From Hyphomonas sp. (lineage in GTDB: Bacteria > Pseudomonadota > Alphaproteobacteria > Caulobacterales > Hyphomonadaceae): a stretch of DNA of 10,097 nucleotides. The position numbers and the translations under genes are program-made. Within the stretch, counting starts at the first letter, position 1, and every line of letters starts with the position of its first letter. Shown one piece after another: positions 1-7,200 of this stretch. The stretch covers positions 1 through 10,097 of the forward strand of contig JANSXJ010000113.1 of NCBI GenBank assembly GCA_024743015.1, in the 5' to 3' direction. The notes below the pieces were generated by a model. The model was not told where the DNA came from. It worked only from the letters and a program-made list of their open reading frames with translations, and made no database searches.

Positions 1-191
1 ACTTCATCACTGTCGTCATGACTGACGGCACTGAGTACCAGACCCGTTCAACTTGGGGCAGCGAAGGCGACAAGCTCGTCCTCGACATCGATTCCAGCTC
101 ACACCCAGCCTGGACTGGTGACCGCAATGCGAACCTCGACCGCGGTGGCCGCGTGTCTCGCTTCAAAGACAAGTTCAAAGGCTTCATGTAA
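1..191 (+). CDS. rpmE: 50S ribosomal protein L31, C-terminal part
   Basis: This is the 3' end of the gene for large-subunit ribosomal protein L31. The window opens inside a codon and the readable frame gives 62 residues beginning [20 protein letters not shown] and ending KDKFKGFM before a TAA at 189-191. The [13 protein letters not shown] and HPAWTG elements are the family's typical conserved stretches. From the usual alphaproteobacterial length of about 73-75 residues, roughly the first 11-12 are missing to the left. There are no cysteines in the visible part, so this looks like the zinc-independent form, although an N-terminal Cys cannot be excluded. The gene is followed by a strong hairpin terminator 24 bases after the stop. 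Confidence 0.95.
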   Translation, partial: FITVVMTDGTEYQTRSTWGSEGDKLVLDIDSSSHPAWTGDRNANLDRGGRVSRFKDKFKGFM

Positions 192-215
192 GCCGCTCGC
201 CTTCAGGCGAAACGA

Positions 216-245
216 AAAAGCCCGCGCCGAAAGGTGCGGGCTTTT
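216..245. terminator. Bidirectional intrinsic terminator between convergent rpmE and amidohydrolase gene
   Basis: A perfect 13-bp stem (one G-T pair) is formed by 216-228 and 233-245 around a GAAA tetraloop at 229-232. On the plus strand the stem ends in TTTT followed by GTTTTG, which suits termination of rpmE. On the minus strand the stem ends in TTTT plus one more T, then CGTTTCG, so it can also stop the amidohydrolase transcript, whose stop codon lies about 35 bases upstream. It is the only terminator-like structure between these convergent genes. Confidence 0.9.
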
Positions 246-280
246 GTTTTGGGTTGTGCCGAGCCTTGGCCTAAACCAGC

Positions 281-2344
281 TTATGGCAACTCCATCGCTG
301 GCGGCTCGATAAAGGGTTTGATTCCGAAGGCCGGATAGATTTCGCTGGGAAAATAGACGGTCCCGTCCTTGACCACCATTGAGATGGTTTTGATGGCTTT
401 CAAGTCTTCCGTTGGATCGCCAGGGATCAGAAAGAAATCGGCCAGTTTGCCTTCTTCGATCGAACCGAGCTGATCAGACTGCCCGACATAATCGGCCATA
501 CCATAAGTGGCCCAGGCGAGTATCTCAGGTGCCGTCATGCCGACATTCTGGTACAATTCCAGCTCGCGATGGTAAACGAACGAGCCGCCCATGTCTGTCC
601 CAGGGACGAGCATAATTCCCGCTTCTCGCATCGCGGTTACCGTTTCGATGATCTTGTCGAAGGCTTGATAATAGGCTTCGTCATCGCCCGGCGCCGAGAC
701 ATCTGACCACGCGGTTTTCGCACTGCGCTGTTCGCCGACTGGCATGTGATCGATATAGTCGACGACCCCGGCGCGAACCTCTCCATTGCGAGAGCGCAGG
801 AGCGCTTCGTGAATGGCAAGCGTCGGGTCGATAGAGGTACCGTTCGCCGCCATCGCATCTATTGTCGCCTGGACACGCGGCGCCTGGAGATCCAGGGCTG
901 GCAGCCGTTTCAGCGCGGTCAAACGCAAGAGCGTGCGCGTATCTTCGCCGTCCTCCAGGACCCATCCCAGCATCACCTGGTTGATATGGGTCATCTCGTC
1001 ATAACCGGCCGCAATCATCTGATCCGCGTTCGAGAAAGCGGGCACGTGGCCAGCCACCCGCAGGCCAAGAGTCCTGGCCTCTTCAATCATCGCCGCGACC
1101 CATTCGCCTTTCATCGAGTTGTAGATCTTGATCTGGTGGAACTCACCGTTCCCGTATCTCCGAACTGCTTCGATCGCTTCTTCCTGTGAAGAGACGAGCT
1201 CGCCATTGTTGGAGCTGAAGGGGCTCTTTCCTTCGATAAAGCCGCTCCGGATGATGCGAGGTCCTGCAAGTCGGCCGGATTCGATCGTATCAATCAACTC
1301 GCTCAGGACATCATTGGAATTGCCCATGTCCCGCACCGAGGTGACGCCAGCGGCAATGTTCAGCAGGGCGCTATTCTGCCCGAGATGACCGTGCATCTCA
1401 TACATTCCGGCGACCAGAGTTCCGCCTGCGCCGTCTATGATCGTCTCAGAAGCCTGTCGTTCGCCCGGTGCCTGAATTGCGGTAATCGTATTGTCTTGAA
1501 AGACCACTGAAACCGGCTCGGTGAGGGTTTCGCTTTTCGGATCGAAGACTCGAACATTGTCGATCCGGACGGGGCCATCAAAGTTGCGCGCGACGCTCGC
1601 TTGAATATCCTCAAAGCGCTGCGCTGAATACTCGACCGCACGTGCCCGCAGCGCCTCGTCATCGCCTTCATATCCGGCTTTCAACACCGAGAAGCGGGGC
1701 GTGATGAGCCCGATATAAGCGCCGTCTGCATCAAGCAGGATATAAGTCGGATTGAGACTGATACCGGAGAGGGCGTAGGCGGTGAGCGCTTCTTCGCCAT
1801 CGGGACCAGCTGCGTTGAGAGTTTCGACTTCGGTCAGCTGCAGTGTGCCGCCGGGGAGAACATCAATCGCCTGATCATCATCTGCCAGCAAAGCCCTGGC
1901 ATAAAGCCAAAGACCGTAAGGGCTGGCATTCTGGGCCACATAAAGCGTGGGAGCATCAAGACTCGCCTCTCCCGACCCCGTCGAATCGGTCCAGTTTGCC
2001 GTAGTGCCTTCCAGAACAAAGCTTTCATTGACCTTGTTGCCAAACGTTGTGGCCCCTTCCACGCGCCAGTCTGTTGGAAATCCCGAACGGTCGATACTGA
2101 TCGTCTCGTTGAGCGTTGGTCCGCGGCCATTGTTTCGGAATTCGTAATCAATCACCGTCTGGCCCGACGTGTGGTCCACAGACATCGCGCCGATCTCGGT
2201 CCCGGCTACCTGGACGATGAAACTTTCTGTTCCGGAGAGCGTCGGAAGGGCCGCAGCCGTGTCCGTTTCGGGCTCTGGAGCAGCGCACGCAGCGAGGCCC
2301 AGTCCGATTAATAATGCTGAACTCAGCGCGTATCGTAGTGTCAT
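281..2344 (-). CDS. Lipoprotein metal-dependent amidohydrolase (imidazolonepropionase/prolidase-like)
   Basis: This is a 687-residue exported amidohydrolase of unknown substrate. The N-terminus is a lipoprotein signal peptide with lipobox LAAC (Cys20), followed by an acidic linker, so the enzyme is probably membrane-anchored outside the cytoplasm. Residues about 38-255 form an extra, beta-rich domain that I do not recognise. The TIM-barrel amidohydrolase follows: a VFQDNTITAI-type small beta domain at 278-313, the metal-binding HGH at 318-320, Lys406 (candidate carboxylated lysine), His433, His453 and Asp584 (PGTD). This is the full ligand set of a binuclear subtype I site. The C-terminus has the usual GSIEEGKLADFFLI closing strand at 627-640. 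The start ATG at 2342-2344 has a strong GGGAGG Shine-Dalgarno six bases upstream (2351-2356). Distant relatives act on dipeptides, imidazolonepropionate or N-acyl amino acids; the substrate here cannot be read from sequence. Confidence 0.88.
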   Translation of the reverse strand: MTLRYALSSALLIGLGLAACAAPEPETDTAAALPTLSGTESFIVQVAGTEIGAMSVDHTSGQTVIDYEFRNNGRGPTLNETISIDRSGFPTDWRVEGATTFGNKVNESFVLEGTTANWTDSTGSGEASLDAPTLYVAQNASPYGLWLYARALLADDDQAIDVLPGGTLQLTEVETLNAAGPDGEEALTAYALSGISLNPTYILLDADGAYIGLITPRFSVLKAGYEGDDEALRARAVEYSAQRFEDIQASVARNFDGPVRIDNVRVFDPKSETLTEPVSVVFQDNTITAIQAPGERQASETIIDGAGGTLVAGMYEMHGHLGQNSALLNIAAGVTSVRDMGNSNDVLSELIDTIESGRLAGPRIIRSGFIEGKSPFSSNNGELVSSQEEAIEAVRRYGNGEFHQIKIYNSMKGEWVAAMIEEARTLGLRVAGHVPAFSNADQMIAAGYDEMTHINQVMLGWVLEDGEDTRTLLRLTALKRLPALDLQAPRVQATIDAMAANGTSIDPTLAIHEALLRSRNGEVRAGVVDYIDHMPVGEQRSAKTAWSDVSAPGDDEAYYQAFDKIIETVTAMREAGIMLVPGTDMGGSFVYHRELELYQNVGMTAPEILAWATYGMADYVGQSDQLGSIEEGKLADFFLIPGDPTEDLKAIKTISMVVKDGTVYFPSEIYPAFGIKPFIEPPAMELP

Positions 2345-2477
2345 TCTTTTCCTCCCGTTTTGACCGGGCTTAGAGGGAATTCCGGACTAGGCGCAAGCGA
2401 TTTCGAGACCGCCAGCGCTGCAGCTCATCAATCACGCGCCGACTTGCACCAAGGACCACAGCTGTAGTCGAAGTGTA

Positions 2478-2506
2478 TTGACTTATTGTTTTTCGATATG
2501 TAGAGA
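2478..2506 (+). promoter_or_regulatory. Possible sigma70-type promoter for the DUF2807 gene
   Basis: TTGACT at 2478-2483 matches five of six -35 consensus bases. With a 17-base spacer the -10 would be TAGAGA (2501-2506), which is a poor match; an AT-rich GATATGTAGA stretch lies around it. It sits about 50 bases upstream of the ATG at 2557 in the 212-base divergent gap 2345-2556. I see no repeat, hairpin or small gene elsewhere in that gap. Confidence 0.35.
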
Positions 2507-2556
2507 AGGCGAGCGTTCAGGATCACATTGTCAGTTTCTCTTTGGAGTAGAAAACC

Positions 2557-3255
2557 ATGATCCGTACTTTAACTGCCGCAAGTCTGGTCGCGTTGGGCCT
2601 TGTCGGGGCTGCCAGCGCGGAAACCCGCACATTTGATGTCGGCGCGTTCAACAATATCGATATTTCCGCTGGCCTGGATCTCGATTTCACCGCCGGAGAG
2701 GCTCAGTCGATTTCGGTCGAAAACGCGAAAGGCGATTTCAGTGATATCGAAGTCATCGTGCGGGGCGACACACTTGTTCTGAAGCGCAAGAAGACCATGA
2801 ACTGGGGCTGGAACCGTAAGCGACTGCGCTACGGCATTACCGTCTCAGCGCCGCAAATCTCTGGGCTTGAAGCTTCCTCAGGATCCGATGTTTCCGGTCG
2901 CAATATGAGCGGCAGCGAAATCCGTATCGATGTCTCTTCCGGCGCTGATGTCACGGTAGCGGGCGTTGATGGCGGTACAGTTGTGATCGAAACGTCGAGC
3001 GGCTCGGATGCCAGTGTCTCCGGAACCTGCGTCACCGTGCGCGCGGAGTCATCTTCCGGTTCGGATCTCGATGCCCGCGACCTGGTGTGTCAGAACGGCT
3101 ATGCCGATGCGTCCAGCGGCTCTGATATTTCGATCCACGTGACCGGGAGCGTTGACGCAGAAGCCTCCAGCGGCGCTGATGTCGATGTCTATGGCAGCCC
3201 AACCGATGTCGAGTCCGACAAGTCGAGCGGTGGGTCGGTTTCGATCCGCGGATAG
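2557..3255 (+). CDS. Secreted DUF2807-family (head GIN domain) beta-helix protein
   Basis: The 232-residue protein starts with a Sec signal peptide (hydrophobic core 5-18, cleavage expected after Ala19-Ser20-Ala21). The mature part begins with a domain carrying FNNIDISAGLDLDF and a basic KRKK/WNRKR segment (76-89). From residue 100 on, seven rungs each carry SSGSD or SSGAD at 107, 127, 147, 166, 186 and 204, with a degenerate SSGGS at 223. The spacing is 18-20 residues, the pattern of a right-handed beta-helix of the DUF2807 putative adhesin family. Cys158 and Cys178 sit 20 residues apart, at equivalent places in neighbouring rungs, and could form a disulfide after export. GGAG at 2544-2547 is nine bases before the ATG. 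It stands alone; its stop is three bases from the stop of the convergent PPK2 gene. The cellular role of the family is not established. Confidence 0.85.
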   Translation: MIRTLTAASLVALGLVGAASAETRTFDVGAFNNIDISAGLDLDFTAGEAQSISVENAKGDFSDIEVIVRGDTLVLKRKKTMNWGWNRKRLRYGITVSAPQISGLEASSGSDVSGRNMSGSEIRIDVSSGADVTVAGVDGGTVVIETSSGSDASVSGTCVTVRAESSSGSDLDARDLVCQNGYADASSGSDISIHVTGSVDAEASSGADVDVYGSPTDVESDKSSGGSVSIRG

Positions 3256-3258
3256 GCG

Positions 3259-4086
3259 TCAGCCGAAGTCGTAATCTTCCATCTTCAAGCCCGGATCAGG
3301 CCAGGAGAGGTCCATCTCCTCCAGGGTGCCGCGAACGATCCGGGCGATCATCGCATTTCGCCGGGTTCGACTATCCGCCGGAACGATGTACCAGGGCGCA
3401 TGCTCCGTGGAGCAGCGCTGGATGGCCGTCTCGTAGGCGCTCATGAAGTCCGGCCAGAGCTTGCGATCTTCGAGATCGCCCGGATTGAACTTCCAGCGCT
3501 TGTGCTCTTCCGTGATGCGCTCCTTGAGCCGGATGCCTTGCTCCTCATAGCCAACATTGAGCATGAATTTGAGAATGGTCACGCCATTCTCGGTCAAGTG
3601 CTTCTCGAACTGATTGATCTGATCGTAGCGCTGCTCGATTTTCTCAACTGGCGCAAAGCCGCGAACCTTCACGACGAGCACGTCCTCATAGTGCGAGCGA
3701 TCAAATACTCCAATCCGGCCCTTGCGCGGGACGGCATCGTGGATCCGCCAAAGATAGTCGTGCGCGAGTTCCGTTTTGCTGGGCGCCTTGAAGGCCTCGA
3801 CCTGCATGCCAAGCGGGCTGGTATCGGCAAAGACATTGCGGATCACACCGCTCTTGCCGGACGTGTCCATGCCCTGCAAGACGACCAGCAAGGCACGATC
3901 CCGCATGGCATAGAGCTTGTCCTGCAATTCGTTGATGGCCGCCGCGTCCTTCTTGAGGCTTACGCGAGCATGCTTCTTGTCAGGGAACAGCGCGCGATCG
4001 CCGGAATCATGTTTTGACAGATCGAATGGCTGGCCGGGAGCGGCAAGCAGGGTTTCGCGAACGGACGCAATAGAGGGTTGTGACAT
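3259..4086 (-). CDS. ppk2: Polyphosphate kinase 2 family protein (class III-like polyphosphate:nucleotide phosphotransferase)
   Basis: A 275-residue cytoplasmic enzyme expected to transfer phosphate between inorganic polyphosphate and nucleoside mono- or diphosphates. Visible motifs are Walker A GMDTSGKSG (72-80), the Walker B-like segment FDRSHYEDV (128-136) and the arginine/lysine-rich lid IRLKERITEEHKRWKF (185-200), then GDLEDRKLWPDFMSAYE. The overall layout, including RGTLEEMDLSWPDP near the end, resembles the PPK2 class III group that phosphorylates both AMP and ADP; the class assignment is inference. I place the start at the ATG 4084-4086 (MSQPSIAS), which has AGAAGG about eight bases upstream. 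The frame stays open to a TTG at 4155, but those 23 codons are the rpsD terminator read as protein. It lies downstream of rpsD on the same strand, so low-level read-through or its own promoter must supply transcription. Confidence 0.9.
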   Translation of the reverse strand: MSQPSIASVRETLLAAPGQPFDLSKHDSGDRALFPDKKHARVSLKKDAAAINELQDKLYAMRDRALLVVLQGMDTSGKSGVIRNVFADTSPLGMQVEAFKAPSKTELAHDYLWRIHDAVPRKGRIGVFDRSHYEDVLVVKVRGFAPVEKIEQRYDQINQFEKHLTENGVTILKFMLNVGYEEQGIRLKERITEEHKRWKFNPGDLEDRKLWPDFMSAYETAIQRCSTEHAPWYIVPADSRTRRNAMIARIVRGTLEEMDLSWPDPGLKMEDYDFG

Positions 4087-4110
4087 GGCCGATCCTTCTG
4101 AAGACAGGTA

Positions 4111-4141
4111 AGAAAAAAGCCGCGCCATGACAGCGCGGCTT
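4111..4141 (-). terminator. rpsD intrinsic terminator
   Basis: A perfect 9-bp stem (4117-4125 with 4133-4141) and a 7-base loop are followed on the minus strand by a T-rich run (complement of 4111-4118, six Ts including two of the stem). A second small hairpin, 4154-4159 with 4164-4169 around a 4-base loop, overlaps the rpsD stop codon just upstream. Together they form the transcript end of rpsD before the PPK2 gene. Confidence 0.88.
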
Positions 4142-4167
4142 GGTTCTTTGTGCAAGCAGATGACTGC

Positions 4168-4785
4168 TTACGAGGAATAGTATTCGACCACCTGGGCAGG
4201 TTCCATCTGAACTGCGTACGGTACGTCGGAGAGTTCCGGCATCCGGACAAAGGTTGCCGTCATCGTTTTAGGCTCGACCTCAATATATTCCGGGATATCG
4301 CGCTCTGGAGATCCCAGCGCTTCCAGAACCAGCGCCATATTTCGAGACTTTTCGCGAACCTGAACAACATCGCCCGGCTTCAGACGATAAGAACCGATAT
4401 TGGTTTTGGTGCCATTGACCGTGACGTGGCCGTGATTGACGAACTGGCGCGCCGCAAAAATGGTTGGCACGAATTTCGAGCGATAAACAAACGCGTCGAG
4501 GCGCGACTCAAGCAGGCCGATCAGAAGCTCAGCCGTGTTGCCTTTACGGCGGGCGGCTTCAACGAAGGTTGCCTTGAACTGCTTCTCAGTGATGTCGCCA
4601 TAGTGAAACTTGAGTTTCTGCTTGGCCATGAGCTGCATACCATAGTCAGAAACTTTGCCGCGGCGGTTGGGGCCGTGCTGACCTGGCTTGTTTGGGCGCT
4701 TATTGACTGGTGATTTGGGGCGTCCCCAGATGTTCTCGCCAACACGGCGATCAATCTTGTACTTCGCCGAGTGACGACGTGACAT
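4168..4785 (-). CDS. rpsD: 30S ribosomal protein S4
   Basis: The 205-residue primary 16S rRNA-binding protein S4, which nucleates assembly of the small-subunit body. It begins [20 protein letters not shown], the form typical of Alphaproteobacteria, and lacks the zinc-binding cysteines. The N-terminal S4 region covers about 1-93 and the S4 RNA-binding domain about 94-157 ([20 protein letters not shown], then [18 protein letters not shown]). The ATG at 4783-4785 is supported by a GAGGT Shine-Dalgarno five bases upstream (4791-4795) and by the family's usual length. The frame is open further upstream to a TTG at 4908, but that stretch is leader and contains the likely promoter. It is monocistronic here, with a terminator directly after it. 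Autogenous control by S4 is known in other bacteria; I see no convincing S4 target pseudoknot in the leader. Confidence 0.97.
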   Translation of the reverse strand: MSRRHSAKYKIDRRVGENIWGRPKSPVNKRPNKPGQHGPNRRGKVSDYGMQLMAKQKLKFHYGDITEKQFKATFVEAARRKGNTAELLIGLLESRLDAFVYRSKFVPTIFAARQFVNHGHVTVNGTKTNIGSYRLKPGDVVQVREKSRNMALVLEALGSPERDIPEYIEVEPKTMTATFVRMPELSDVPYAVQMEPAQVVEYYSS

Positions 4786-4879
4786 ATTAGACCTCAATTT
4801 TTGACGTGGGCTGGTCGTTCTCCTGATGAAAACAACGATTGCAACGGCAGCACCACACCGACCCGTCCTGAAGCGGCGT

Positions 4880-4908
4880 CTAAAACAGCAAGAGTGCGTC
4901 TGAGTCAA
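4880..4908 (-). promoter_or_regulatory. Probable rpsD promoter
   Basis: On the minus strand TTGACT (complement of 4903-4908) is followed after 17 bases by TTTTAG (complement of 4880-4885). The -35 is a five-of-six match; the -10 is weak. This would give an rpsD leader of about 85-90 bases. On the plus strand the same 226-base divergent gap (4786-5011) has an isolated TTGACG at 4955-4960 without a well-spaced -10, so no SDR promoter is called. Confidence 0.45.
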
Positions 4909-5011
4909 GCATTGCGATCAGTCCATTTCGGCGCAACTGACGCGAGGACCCGGCTTGACGGACACCCCTGGGAGCCGCCCCATACCGCGAAAGACAATAT
5001 TGGAGGAAAAA

Positions 5012-5899
5012 ATGGCAGATTTGTCAGGCAAAGTGGCTGTGATTACCGGCGCCGCGAGCGGGATCGGACTGGCCGGCGTTGAAGTCTTTGTTGCAGCGGG
5101 GGCCCAGGTTGTCGCAGGCGACCTTCAGGACGATAAGGGCGAGGCTCTGGTGACCCGGTTCGGCGCCGATAAGGTGGCCTATCAGCATTGTGACGTCACC
5201 GATCCTGATTCCCTCAAGTCCCTGATGCAATTTGCGGTCGACAGCTTTGGTGGCCTCGACATTCTCTGGAACAATGCGGGTAGCGGCGGCACGTCCAGCT
5301 CCGTCGAAGAGCTGGATCTTGAGGGCTATGACTTCACCATGGACCTGCTCCTGAAATCAGTATTCGCGGGCACGCATTTCGCGGTGCCCCACATGATCAA
5401 GCGAGGCGGTGGCAGCGTGATCAACACCTCTTCCATCTCCGCGGTTTGCGCTGGCTATGCACCGATCACATATTCAGTCGCCAAGAAAGCTGTGGCTCAT
5501 TTTTCGAAGCTCGCTGCAGCGGAACTTTCCAAACACCAGATCCGCGTCAATGCGATCCTGCCGGGATTTATCGCGACGTCCATATTCGGGGCATCGCTTG
5601 GATTGCCGCGTGAGCAGGCCGATCAAATGGCAGCTATGGTCTCTCAGGCGGGCGGATCCATGCAGCCAATTGGCCGCGTCGGGCAAGGTAGCGACATTGC
5701 CGAGATGGCCGCGTTTCTTGCTTCTGATGCATCCGGTTTCGTCACCGGGGGCGAGTTCCTCGTCGATGGCGGCATGACCGTTGGACCGCCGCATAGCTGG
5801 AACGAGGCGGAAGCCGGTCCGCTTCTGGATGCTCTGGGGATCACGCCGGAACAGGCCGAGCAGATGGCCAACGCGATGCGCAGTGGTCAGGGAAGCTAG
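5012..5899 (+). CDS. Classical short-chain dehydrogenase/reductase (SDR) with C-terminal extension
   Basis: A 295-residue NAD(P)-dependent oxidoreductase with a Rossmann fold. The cofactor glycine motif TGAASGIG lies at 12-19. Asp37 ends the second strand, which favours NAD(H) over NADP(H). NNAG is at 87-90, Ser141 and the Tyr154/Lys158 pair (YSVAK) form the catalytic core, and the IRVNAILPG strand is at 177-185. The position where the classical catalytic tetrad has Asn appears to be Leu113 (LLLKSVF). After the usual end of the fold (FLVDGGMTVG, to about 258) there is a 37-residue tail rich in acidic residues and Gln. The ATG at 5012 has TGGAGG five bases upstream; a longer frame from TTG 4955 has no such site. 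The substrate is not predictable; the neighbours give no pathway clue. Confidence 0.92.
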   Translation: MADLSGKVAVITGAASGIGLAGVEVFVAAGAQVVAGDLQDDKGEALVTRFGADKVAYQHCDVTDPDSLKSLMQFAVDSFGGLDILWNNAGSGGTSSSVEELDLEGYDFTMDLLLKSVFAGTHFAVPHMIKRGGGSVINTSSISAVCAGYAPITYSVAKKAVAHFSKLAAAELSKHQIRVNAILPGFIATSIFGASLGLPREQADQMAAMVSQAGGSMQPIGRVGQGSDIAEMAAFLASDASGFVTGGEFLVDGGMTVGPPHSWNEAEAGPLLDALGITPEQAEQMANAMRSGQGS

Positions 5900-6168
5900 G
5901 ACGTCAGGCCCGGAATTGCTTCGACATCTTGCAAGAGCTGCTTTGGTGAGCTCGACCGCGCGACTTCGGTGCCCGTGTCATCAAACAGGACGAATTCTGT
6001 GTTTGACTTGCGTAACGGAAACCGGCGCCAGTGCGCACGCGTGCGGTAAAGCGTAATTTCCTCTGGTTCATCTCCGGTCGCCGACCAGCCGGTCCAGACA
6101 TGATCCGCCGGCACCGATCGCCACAGGCTGTCGATTGTCTCTAAATCTGATGCGGAGAAACGGGTCAT
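5896..6168 (-). CDS. Small hypothetical protein, overlaps both neighbours
   Basis: A 90-residue reading frame on the minus strand that I do not recognise. It starts MTRFSASDLETIDSLWRSVP and is soluble-looking, with four Trp (three in the first half), a basic RTRAHWRRFPLRK segment in the middle and a VARSSSPKQLLQDVEAIPG end. Its codon choice resembles the neighbours, with many GCG, CGC, GTC and CTG codons, which argues for a real gene. Without it 267 bases would be empty. The stop TAG (complement of 5896-5898) shares bases with the SDR stop in CTAG, and the ATG (complement of 6166-6168) overlaps the transporter ATG in TCATGG. A GTG six codons upstream is an alternative start; neither start has a good Shine-Dalgarno. 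Confidence 0.6.
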   Translation of the reverse strand: MTRFSASDLETIDSLWRSVPADHVWTGWSATGDEPEEITLYRTRAHWRRFPLRKSNTEFVLFDDTGTEVARSSSPKQLLQDVEAIPGLTS

Positions 6169-7123
6169 GGCAGACAAGGGGAACACATCCGGTTACGAAG
6201 ACATTAACAAAAGGCAATTGTCCGGCAATCTGAAGGGGGCAGCCCTGATGGTTCTGTCAGGGGTTGGTTTCACCTTCTATCTCCTGCTCAACAAGTTGCT
6301 GTCTTCAGATGTACACCCGGTCTTTCTGGCTTTTTGGCGTGCCTTTTTAGGCATGTGGATGGCAATTCCGTTTGTCGCCATGATCGGATTCTCCAAAATG
6401 AAGACGCGGCGGCCCGGTTTGCTGATCGTGCGCAGCTTGTGCGGCACACTCGGCTTTACGCTGGCGATCGTCGCGGTCTCGGATTTCTTCACTTTGACGC
6501 TCGCCCAGTTCAACGCGATCAGCTTCACCCGGCCGCTCTTCGTGACTTTGCTCGCGGCGTTGGTTTTGCGGGAATATGTAGGCCTGCACCGCTGGGGCGC
6601 GCTGGCGGCGGGGTTTCTTGGCGTGATCGTGATGGTGATGCCGGGAGTGTTTCTATTCTGGCAGCCCGGCGCGTTTGATCAGGCACAACTCGACACAGGC
6701 AGCCTGGTTGCTTTGGTCAGCGCGTTCAGCCTCGCCGCGGCGATTGTGCTGGTAAAGTTCCTCAGTGCAGAGCTCCCATCCATGGTGCTGCTCTTATACG
6801 CAAACCTATTCTCGAGCGTGCTCCTGGCGCCATTTCTGTTCTTGTTCTGGGATCAGGTCTCTCTGCAGGATTGGGGACTGATCGCCGCCATGAGCGCGTT
6901 CGGGTTCGTCAGCCAGTTCTGTTTCATCTATGCGATGAGCATTGGCGACGCCTCGTTCCTGTCGCCGATTGATTATCTGCGATTGCCCATGTCCGCCGTG
7001 GCAGATTTCTGGGTGTTCCGACTGATTCCGGGCTTCAGTGTCTGGGTCGGCGCAGCCATCATTGTCGTCTCGACGCTTTATATTGGGTGGCGGGAGCGGG
7101 TGCGCGGCGTTTCGAAATCGTAG
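6167..7123 (+). CDS. EamA/DMT-superfamily transporter
   Basis: A 318-residue inner-membrane protein of the drug/metabolite transporter superfamily with two EamA repeats, about residues 24-159 and 177-307, and around ten hydrophobic segments. Typical features are the first helix (LKGAALMVLSGVGFTFYLLL), the AFWRAFLGMW segment, and the end of the first repeat with ALVLREYVGLHRWGALAAGFLGVIVM. The second repeat has DYLRLPMSAVADFWVF. The start at 6167 has GGAG nine bases upstream (6154-6157). The ATG at 6248, with AAGGGGG before it, would give a 291-residue protein starting right at helix 1 and cannot be excluded. The substrate is unknown; members export or import amino acids, nucleotide-like solutes or S-adenosylmethionine. 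The gene upstream of the cysS leader makes a cysteine-related substrate imaginable but there is no direct evidence. Confidence 0.9.
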   Translation: MADKGNTSGYEDINKRQLSGNLKGAALMVLSGVGFTFYLLLNKLLSSDVHPVFLAFWRAFLGMWMAIPFVAMIGFSKMKTRRPGLLIVRSLCGTLGFTLAIVAVSDFFTLTLAQFNAISFTRPLFVTLLAALVLREYVGLHRWGALAAGFLGVIVMVMPGVFLFWQPGAFDQAQLDTGSLVALVSAFSLAAAIVLVKFLSAELPSMVLLLYANLFSSVLLAPFLFLFWDQVSLQDWGLIAAMSAFGFVSQFCFIYAMSIGDASFLSPIDYLRLPMSAVADFWVFRLIPGFSVWVGAAIIVVSTLYIGWRERVRGVSKS

Positions 7124-7188
7124 GACCGCGCTCCGCCAGCAACCCATTGCCAAATAGAGCATAGCGGCCTAAGGCAGCGCCAGATCCC

Positions 7189-7200
7189 AAGGAGTCGGCG
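7189..7200 (+). promoter_or_regulatory. Ribosome binding site of the Cys-rich leader ORF
   Basis: AAGGAG at 7189-7194 lies six bases before the ATG at 7201. It is one of the best Shine-Dalgarno matches in the window, stronger than that of cysS itself, which indicates that the 13-codon ORF is meant to be translated. A possible -35 (TTGCCA at 7147-7152) lies upstream in the 7124-7188 stretch, but no convincing -10 follows. Confidence 0.75.

Noticed and set aside
746..1189. A 147-codon plus-strand frame inside the amidohydrolase gene
   Set aside because: The opposite strand encodes conserved metal ligands across the same bases; the plus frame lacks a start signal.
2875..3200. Repeated TCCAGCGGC/TCTTCCGG-like bases that might look like a DNA repeat or CRISPR
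   Set aside because: The repeats are in-frame codons for SSGSD rungs with variable synonymous bases, no constant repeat and no spacers.
3400..4017. A 205-codon open frame on the plus strand opposite PPK2
   Set aside because: It is the antisense shadow of a gene with clear Walker motifs, and the translation has no domain-like pattern.
7124..7200. T-box or S-adenosylmethionine-type riboswitch ahead of cysS
   Set aside because: The region is under 80 bases before the leader ORF, has no T-box-like TGGNACC element or known riboswitch core, and the peptide leader explains the control better.
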